Below the pieces are notes generated by a model. It did no database searches. It had not been told where the DNA came from and was given only the letters and a program-made list of their open reading frames with translations. From Notospermus geniculatus (Eukaryota; Nemertea; Pilidiophora; Heteronemertea; Lineidae), in contig NMRB01000425.1 in assembly GCA_002633025.1 (NCBI GenBank), positions 86,402 to 150,401 on the forward strand: a stretch of 64,000 nt of DNA, written 5' to 3'. Of the stretch, positions 56,950 to 64,000 are shown one piece after another; positions within the stretch are counted from its first letter, which is position 1, and the number at the start of each line of letters is the position of its first letter. The translations under genes were made by a program, and so were the position numbers.

Positions 56950-58118
56950 TTCTATGATTCTGCCTTTCATCCTTTGCAGCTTCATCCAAAGGATCTTGGC
57001 TCTTGATTTCGATGTTGCCCGCAAACAACGTCTGGCGACAGTATTGTTGCTGGATATTCGAACCAGTGGTCACCGGATCATGGAAGGAGATGCCTGTGAC
57101 CTATCCCCGAGGACAAGCCTTTGGCGCTAGAGGAATACTCGAGGCGGATTCGTGAAGAAGGGCAGGGCAGTAAGGGTCATCGATTTCAAATGGCCAACAG
57201 GCTGCTGTCGGCGATACCAGAGGGATTGAGACCCTTAGAATTGAATGCTCCTTTCGTACTGATCCTAAGGGCTGAAGGAAGCTATCCCATAGGCTGTGGG
57301 AAAGCGTGAGGCAGTGCTTGGAGCAATCGGACAATTATTTGCCGAACAGGTCTACGTTCGGGATACCCTTCATCAAAAAGCAATCGCCGTCGGCGAAGGT
57401 GAAGGGTTGTGGGTCTTCAGGCAGAAACGCCCGTGGGCTGTCGGTACCATTGTGAACCCTGTGATGTCTCTGTTGGAAGACAATGTTTGGAAAACATATA
57501 CATGTAAATGTTTCAGGCAATGTTGTGTGTTCCTATTCTATGATTCTGCCTTTCATCCTTTGCAGCTTCATCCAAAGGATCTTGGCTCTTGATTTCGATG
57601 TTGCCCGCAAACAACGTCTGGCGACAGCATTCTTGCTGGATATTCGAACCAGTGGTCACCGGATCATGGAAGGAGATGCCTGTGACCTATCCCCGAGGAC
57701 AAGCCTTTGGCGCTAGAGGAATACTTGAGGCGGATTCGGGAAGAAGGGCAGGGCAGTAAGGGTCATCGATTACAAATGGCCAACATGCTGTCGGCGATAC
57801 CAGAGGGATTGAGACCCTTAGAATTGAATGCTCCTTTCGTACTGATCCTAAGGGCTGAAGCAAGCTATCCCATAGGCTGTGGGAAAGCGTGAGGCAGTGC
57901 TTGGGGCAATCGGACAATTATTTGCCGAACAGGTCTACGTTCGGGATACCCTTCATCAAAAAGCAATCGCCGTCGGCGAAGGTGAAGGGTTGTGGGTCTT
58001 CAGGCAGAAACGCCCGTGGGCTGTCGGTAGGATTGTGAACCCTGTGTTGTCTCTGTTGGAAGACAATGTTTGGAAAACATATAAATGTTTCAGGCAATGT
58101 TGCGTGTTCCTGTTTCCT
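56950..58118. repeat. Tandem duplication, 586-bp unit, two copies
   Basis: 56950-57535 is followed directly by 57536-58118, both starting ttctatgattctgcctttca. The copies differ by a few substitutions, one 3-base deletion (caggctgctgtcgg against catgctgtcgg) and one 6-base deletion (catatacatgtaaatg against catataaatg). Both indels preserve reading frame. The unit contains a frame with REAVLGAIGQLFAEQVYV and EGLWVFRQKRPWAVG that I do not recognise. The second copy ends shortly before a poly-G tract and a 10-N gap. Confidence 0.85.
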
Positions 58119-58134
58119 CATAACATGAACGTCT

Positions 58135-58180
58135 TGGGGGGGGGGGGGGGGTTAAGGGTTNNNNNNNNNNGGGGTTTAAG
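58135..58180. other. Poly-G tract around a 10-N assembly gap
   Basis: A run of G followed by ttaagggtt borders Ns at 58161-58170, then ggggtttaagggtt. This is probably a low-complexity sequencing failure; the repeat is not TTAGGG. Confidence 0.8.
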
Positions 58181-59040
58181 GGTTGTTTGCAACCAACACT
58201 TGTTTGCAAGGGAGTGACTTCATATCGGCAATCTCGACTGTAAGGTAGATCTACAAAAATGCACACCGCTCTCCCACCACCAGTTTATTCAGATTTGAAT
58301 ATCCATTCCTATAGAGTGTTTGCACGTGACGTCACAGCGGCCATGTTGGAGGCATGCAACAAAAGAACAGACTTTCAAAACAATCGAAGTTAATCTGCAT
58401 AGACCGTGACTGGCGAAAAATTCTTTTGTTTATACCTCCAAACATGGCCACCGTGCAAACACTCTATTGTACGTTTGAGAAGCCATTAGGGCCTATCACC
58501 GTGTTCGACGTACTCCTGTATGTTTCCAAAGCTTTTGTTTGCCATGGGTTGGAAATCGCATCTTTTGAAACGGGGCTCTATTGACACGTGCAAATCAGGT
58601 GGACTGTTGCTGATCCATTCACCTGTATAAGAACGGCCATTGAGGGCTGCCTTGGCCTGCATAGTGGGCGCGTTGGTCCCCATCATCGAAGTTGGGCAAC
58701 GTTCAACTGAGTTTGTTGGTGGATGGGTAATTATCACGACGATCATCCCGATGTTCCATAAAAGATAACCATCCACTCCCTCACGGTCCCTGAAGCAATT
58801 AGCAGAGTAAGGATTGATCGTCCTCGCGTTGTCATCAATGGAGACAGCTTAGTTTACACACGTAGTACGAGAGAGTAAATTGATCAGTACGGAAAGATGG
58901 CTCAATCACTTGGGAAAAGATGCCAAGTGCTAGGATTGACTTACGACTACGAATTATAGGGTTTGACTAACCGTTTCGTAGGTAACAAGATGACATTGTA
59001 AATGTCGTATGGTTCCCGATGTACATTTGTACACGAATGG
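58181..59040. other. No recognisable feature
   Basis: Non-coding sequence; nothing supported. Confidence 0.3.
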
Positions 59041-59047
59041 TACACTG

Positions 59048-59258
59048 ATAGAGATCAAGATATATTGATAGAGATCAGATACATTGATAGAGATCAGGAT
59101 ACATTGACAGATGATTGATGTGATGTAATGTGGTGCAGTACGATGCCGTGCGATACGATATATGACATGACATGATTGACATATGATATGATATGATATG
59201 ATATGATATGATATGATATGATATGATATGATATGATATGATATGATATGATATGATA
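59048..59258. repeat. Tandem ttgatagagatcagatacat repeats and an (ATATG)n microsatellite
   Basis: About three units of attgatagagatcaggataca (59048-59105) are followed by degenerate tgatgtgatg sequence and a pure ATATG pentanucleotide array from about 59180 to 59258, ending at a single N (59259). Confidence 0.85.
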
Positions 59259-60682
59259 NCTAGTTCAAAACCTACATGTATGAGACATCAATGAAATCAA
59301 AAATAAAATTGACATAGAACGATGACGTTTTTGGCCTGTATGATATCCTTAGACATTAAAGTAAATTAAGGACTGGCACGCGTTTGGTACATATTTTGAC
59401 GATGTATTAAGTTGGAAAGTGGTTTTGGCCTTGTTCACGGCTGACAGGTGTCGCACTTGTAATAACTTTCCGTTATCAACATTCGCATCTGTTCGTCTGC
59501 GAGTCCAGTGGACTCGACACCGCAGGAATGAGTCACAATAAAAAGTAACGCGTGGCTACAGACAAAAGAAACGTCTTGGATATTTTTAATCCATTCATTG
59601 AACTCTTTAAGTGGATTTTCAAGCTTGGTTTTTGAACATTCCTCTGTCTTGCAAATAAATCTGCCTTGAATGGAGACAAAACCTCCTCAACGATTAAGAA
59701 ACATTGCCAAGGGGAGGACTTGCATTTTATTGTTTTTGGTAAATTTTAGGGGCGGTTTTCATAATCAGGAAATCATCATAGAATGTTTAATTAGTGAATT
59801 ACGTGGTTGATTAATTCAAGCTCAAGGCTGAGGCCTTGACAAGGACAAAATAAATCGCTGAACCTTCCTCTTGGTTTCCTTGATGCCCCAAAGTCATGAC
59901 TTATGGCCGTCACGATCGTCACTGCGGACACAGTTACGGAACACGGACAGGTTTATGATGAAAACTAGACTTGCGTTTGGGTGATAGGGGCGAATGATTT
60001 GAGTTGGACAATCCAGGTTGAAGGGGATTAAATAAATGCTGTTTTATAGGTGCTAAAACACAATGCCCCCAAAACAAATAATAGGCCTGAGTAGGGTCCA
60101 CATTCATAAAACTACTTAAGTCTAAGTGTGACACTTATCCTTTGTTCAACACAAAAGATAAGTACATGTATCACAAGAAATGGGTCCTATGTATAATGGG
60201 TGGGCCCAGACCGAGAAAGCCCCTTTAGTTTCATGTCCATCCCCTCTCAGACAAGCAAAATTCTCAATCTGCGGTATACAGACGGACCAGACAGACTTGC
60301 TCAGCAGTTAGGTACAGAATTTAACATCTTTACTTTGAATTTAGAGCCTCGGACAGATGCAAACAGCAGGGGGCCGTTTGACTCGGTCTGTGTGATCGGC
60401 ACATCTGATGAAGCGGGTGCCATGTCACACACCTACTGTCCAGAATTGAGAAGAGATCAATACGAATCTATTCTTTTGAACAAATTGAAGGATATCCATT
60501 GTCAATTTCTTTAGGTATTGTCCATTGGCATTAAAAATGAATAGGGAAATGATGAATGCTGCAGCACTTAATGGAGAAATGGCGAGATTTCGATTTACGG
60601 TGGTTTGTGGTTAACCATCGTTGAATGATAGCAGACGAGTTTTTTTTAATAACTGCATGACGCAAAAGGTGGACACCAGGGG

Positions 60683-60805
60683 TAGTGAGCATAAAGGGGT
60701 CGTAACCCTACGTCAGGCCTAAACCAGGCGTAGTGCAAGGGCACAACGAGCACTACGCCTGGCTTAGGCCAGACGTAGGGTTACGACCCCTTTATGCTCG
60801 CTACC
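60683..60805. mobile_element. Foldback MITE, 123 bp, inserted in only one copy of the duplication
   Basis: Arms of about 55 bp (tagtgagcataaaggggtcg, on to ccaggcgtagtgc) pair with the inverse on the right. CCAGGGG flanks the insertion (60676-60682 and 60806-60812), while the right duplicate has a single CCAGGGG (63268-63274). Confidence 0.88.
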
Positions 60806-60823
60806 CCAGGGGCGGGAAGCTGG

Positions 60824-61075
60824 AGAGGGCGGTGGCGCAGTTGAGCGTCGGACTCGAAACTGACAGATCACGGGTTCGATCCCCGGCCGAGTATTCCTAC
60901 CATCGTCTGAAAGTGAAAGAATGAAGTGATGTGCTGGATGAGCTGCTCCTTGCGTTCCCCAGAAATTCATTCAGGGGTGGGTTGTCCCATTGCAGCCGCG
61001 GACGGGCTCACCCAGGACTTGATAATGATGGGTGCCTCAAAATTGAGAATTTACCTTACCTTTGCTCCTACATGT
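60824..61075 (+). mobile_element. tRNA-derived SINE
   Basis: The tRNA-like head ggcggtggcgcagttgagcg holds an A-box-like start and an exact B box, GGTTCGATCCC (about 60873-60883), within a paired T arm (cggg...cccg). A body with gatgtgctggatgagctgct and a tail ending ttaccttacctttgctcc follows. It is not a functional tRNA. Confidence 0.75.
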
Positions 61076-61292
61076 ATAACGAAGGGCCTCCGTATCACGA
61101 AGATGGTCACTAATGGTCGAGATGACCACGATTTTATTAGCGACAAACTATTGGACGAGCCAGGTAGCATCATGTAGCCTACATGTATAGGCCTAGACAC
61201 ATTTTACTTGTCGATATCGGAAGATCAAGTGACCGATTTCATTTGAAATGTACCAGATGCGGCGTAAAGGTACCGCAATTTCACCAGTATAT

Positions 61293-61756
61293 CTACTACC
61301 AGAGTTAATTGCATTAGACGCAAGGGACCGCGCTGTGGCTAAAACCAGGTTTTGGACCATTAAGCAAGATGGTGGACAAAGTGTCGGGGGTAAACAATGA
61401 CAGGTGGTGACTGTGACGTCATTCAAGCACAAGCAGACGTCCAGCCGTCAGTCGATGAATGGTCAGAGAAAGGTATGAACTATTTACATATGAGACCTCA
61501 TAAACGGAATATTACAAATGCCGGTGTAGTAGAATCTAATGTCCCCCGATATGTAATGTCCCCAACAATACATTTACGGATTAAGCTGCACCATTGAATT
61601 GGACTCTAGAAAGACCAAGACCCTTTAGTCCTGTGACAAACAATGCAGGGGGACATCAGGCGGGTGGGGACATTAGATTTTATCACACCTGAGGTTGTCT
61701 CAGGGCTAGAACGGCTCTACACTGGACTAAATGATCGTTTCGTTGAAATGGCTGTC
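61293..61756. other. Unique spacer between the two copies of the 2-kb block
   Basis: 464 bp without a recognisable feature. Confidence 0.4.
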
Positions 61757-63745
61757 CTAGTTCAAAACCTACATGTATGAGACATCAATGAAATCAAAAA
61801 TAAAATTGACATAGAACGATGACGTTTTTGGCCTGTATGATATCCTTAGACATTAAAGTAAATTAAGGACTGGCACGCGTTTGGTACATATTTTGACGAT
61901 GTATTAAGTTGGAAAGTGGTTTTGGCCTTGTTCACGGCTGACAGGTGTCGCACTTGTAATAACTTTCCGTTATCAACATTCGCATCTGTTCGTCTGCGAG
62001 TCCAGTGGACTCGACACCGCAGGAATGAGTCACAATAAAAAGTAACGCGTGGCTACAGACAAAAGAAACGTCTTGGATATTTTTAATCCATTCATTGAAC
62101 TCTTTAAGTGGATTTTCAAGCTTGGTTTTTGAACATTCCTCTGTCTTGCAAATAAATCTGCCTTGAATGGAGACAAAACCTCCTCAACGATTAAGAAACA
62201 TTGCCAAGGGGAGGACTTGCATTTTATTGTTTTTGGTAAATTTTAGGGGCGGTTTTCATAATCAGGAAATCATCATAGAATGTTTAATTAGTGAATTACG
62301 TGGTTGATTAATTCAAGCTCAAGGCTGAGGCCTTGACAAGGACAAAATAAATCGCTGAACCTTCCTCTTGGTTTCCTTGATGCCCCAAAGTCATGACTTA
62401 TGGCCGTCACGATCGTCACTGCGGACACAGTTACGGAACAAGGACAGGTTTATGATGAAAACTAGACTTGCGTTTTGGTGATAGGGGCGAATGATTTGAG
62501 TTGGACAATCCAGGTTGAAGGGGATTAAATAAATGCTGTTTTATAGGTGCTAAAACACAATGCCCCAAAAACAAATAATAGGCCTGAGTAGGGTCCACAT
62601 TCATAAAACTACTTAAGTCTAAGTATGACACTTCCTTTGTTCAACACGAAAGATAAGTATCACTTGAATATGGACCCTGGGCCCATGTTCATAAAACTAT
62701 TTAAGTCTAAGTGTGACACTTATCCTTTGTTCAACACAAAAGATAAGTACATTTTATTGTATCACAAGAAATGGGCCCTATGTATAATGGGTGGGCCCAG
62801 ACCGAGAAAGCCCCTTTAATTTCATGTCCATCCCCTCTCAGACAAGCAAAATTCTCAATCTGCGGTATACAGACGGACCAGACAGACTTGCTCAGCAAAG
62901 TTAGGTACAGAATTTAACATCTTTACTTTGAATTTAGAGCCTCGGACAGATGCAAACAGCAGGGGGCCGTTTGACTCGGTCTGTGTGATCAGGACATCTG
63001 ATGAAGCGGGTGCCATGTCACACACCTACTGTCCAGAATTGAGAAGAGATCAATACGAATCCATTCTTTTGAATAAATTGAAGGATATCCATTGTCAATT
63101 TCTTTAGGTATTGTCCATTGGCATTAAAAATGAATAGAAAAATGATGAATGCTGCAGCACTTAATGGAGAAATGGCGAGATTTCGATTTACGGTGGTTTG
63201 TGGTTAGCCATCATTGAATGATAGCAGACGAGTTTTTTTAATAACTGCACGACGCGAAAGGTGGACGCCAGGGGCGGGAAGCTGAGTGGTTGAGCGTCGG
63301 ACCCGAAACTGACAGATCACGGGTTCGATCCCCGGCCGAGTATTCCTACCATCGTCTGAAAGTGAAAGAATCAAGTGAGGTGCTGGATGAGCTGCTCCTT
63401 GCGTTCCCCAGAAATTCATTCAGGGGTGGGTTGTCCCAAAATTGTTATTGCAGCCGCGGAGGCTCACCCAGGGCTTGATAATGATGGGTGCCTCAAAATT
63501 GAGAATTTACCTTACCTTTGCTCCTCCATGTATAACGAAGGGCCTCCGTATCACGAAGATGGTCACTAATGGTCGAGGTGACCACGATTTTATTAGCGAC
63601 AAACTATTGGACGAGCCAGGTAAGCATCATGTAGCCTACATTAGTAGGCCTAGATACATTTTACTTGTCGATATCGGAAGATCAAGTGACCGATTTCATT
63701 TGAAATGTACCAGATGCGGCGTAAAGGTACCGCAATTTCACCAGT
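61757..63745. repeat. Right copy of the duplicated block of about 2 kb
   Basis: Homologous to 59260-61292. Differences include an extra stretch near 62655-62700, a 2-base insertion near 62898 and absence of the foldback element. Confidence 0.92.
63276..63525 (+). mobile_element. tRNA-derived SINE, second copy
   Basis: Same element as at 60824, with the B box ggttcgatccc near 63322-63332. The A-box end is shortened (gctgagtggttgagcg). Confidence 0.7.
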
Positions 63746-64000
63746 ATCTATACATGCTTATTTTCATTAGATTTCATTTTTATTTTCATATCTTTGTGAT
63801 TTCTTATATCTCAGGTGTAACTATAAGGGCATGACTCACACCAAAAAGGTAGACTCAGATTAACAAAATGCTTATTTTGAGAACAAAATCCTGCACGCGC
63901 GTTCTGTCAGGTTTGTTTTTGAGAAACGTACTGTTTACGGTTGAAGTAGCACCACTTTTGAGTTCCAACTTTATTCTGCCGGCTGCCTGTGCAACTGATT
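63746..64000. other. No recognisable feature at the window end
   Basis: Nothing is supported in the last 255 bases. Confidence 0.4.

Larger units (their letters stand above)
59260..61292. repeat. Left copy of a duplicated block of about 2 kb
   Basis: The block from ctagttcaaaacctacatgt to gcaatttcaccagtat recurs at 61757-63745 with high identity. The left copy starts right after an N. It contains a SINE and, unlike the right copy, a 123-bp foldback insertion. Confidence 0.92.

Noticed and set aside
58141-58184. TTAAGGG-like words beside poly-G as a telomeric repeat
   Set aside because: The unit is ggggtttaaggg, not TTAGGG, there are only one or two units, and it borders a gap in low-complexity DNA.
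59180-59258. A CRISPR-like or regulatory array
   Set aside because: It is a pure ATATG microsatellite in eukaryotic DNA without spacers.
60200-60514. A 104-codon open frame in the left 2-kb duplicate as a gene
   Set aside because: The right duplicate has a 2-base insertion that breaks the frame, and no family or splice signal is visible.
60830-60895. A tRNA gene on the plus strand
   Set aside because: The element recurs with the same non-tRNA body, and the cloverleaf is not complete.

Overview
The window is nuclear DNA from an animal, shown by genes split by GT-AG introns, tRNA-derived SINEs, many short inverted-repeat elements and assembly gaps. The style (tandem gene families, abundant MITEs, frequent acatgta and taggccta words, high local heterozygosity) suggests a marine invertebrate, perhaps a deuterostome. 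That placement is inference; nothing here fixes the species.

The clear gene content is a cluster of membrane-anchored type-B carboxylesterase (cholinesterase-like) genes at about 12.1-30.4 kb. One divergent member (A) lies on the minus strand, head-to-head with five closely related plus-strand tandem copies (B, C, D, E, F). Each complete gene has one long exon, with signal peptide and most of the alpha/beta-hydrolase fold, and one short exon that finishes the fold and adds a Cys-rich stalk, one transmembrane helix and a short cytoplasmic tail. The intron always interrupts the same glycine codon. Copy C stops at a single N and lacks its 3' half. Copies B-F share a small TATA promoter, a 3' flank and a GGSxG nucleophile elbow in place of GESxG. 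Copies C and D have also lost the HGG oxyanion motif (QDG instead).

At 31.7-33.4 kb, minus strand, three exons with matching phases end an unrecognised gene whose last two exons carry a W..P.G.L.V.LR...C pattern reminiscent of meteorin. At 35.5-37.9 kb, same strand, two phase-matched exons of another unrecognised gene occur in two copies on either side of a 988-base gap.

The rest (0-12 kb and 38-64 kb) has no gene I can recognise. It holds MITEs of several families, SINEs, minisatellites, a near-perfect 275-bp palindrome and four direct duplications. Three of those duplications have one end lying exactly at, or one base from, assembly Ns; the fourth ends close to a gap. Several may therefore be unmerged haplotypes. 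Two insertions that differ between duplicate copies, and one that differs between array flanks, give natural filled and empty sites, including a TTAA-target element family.
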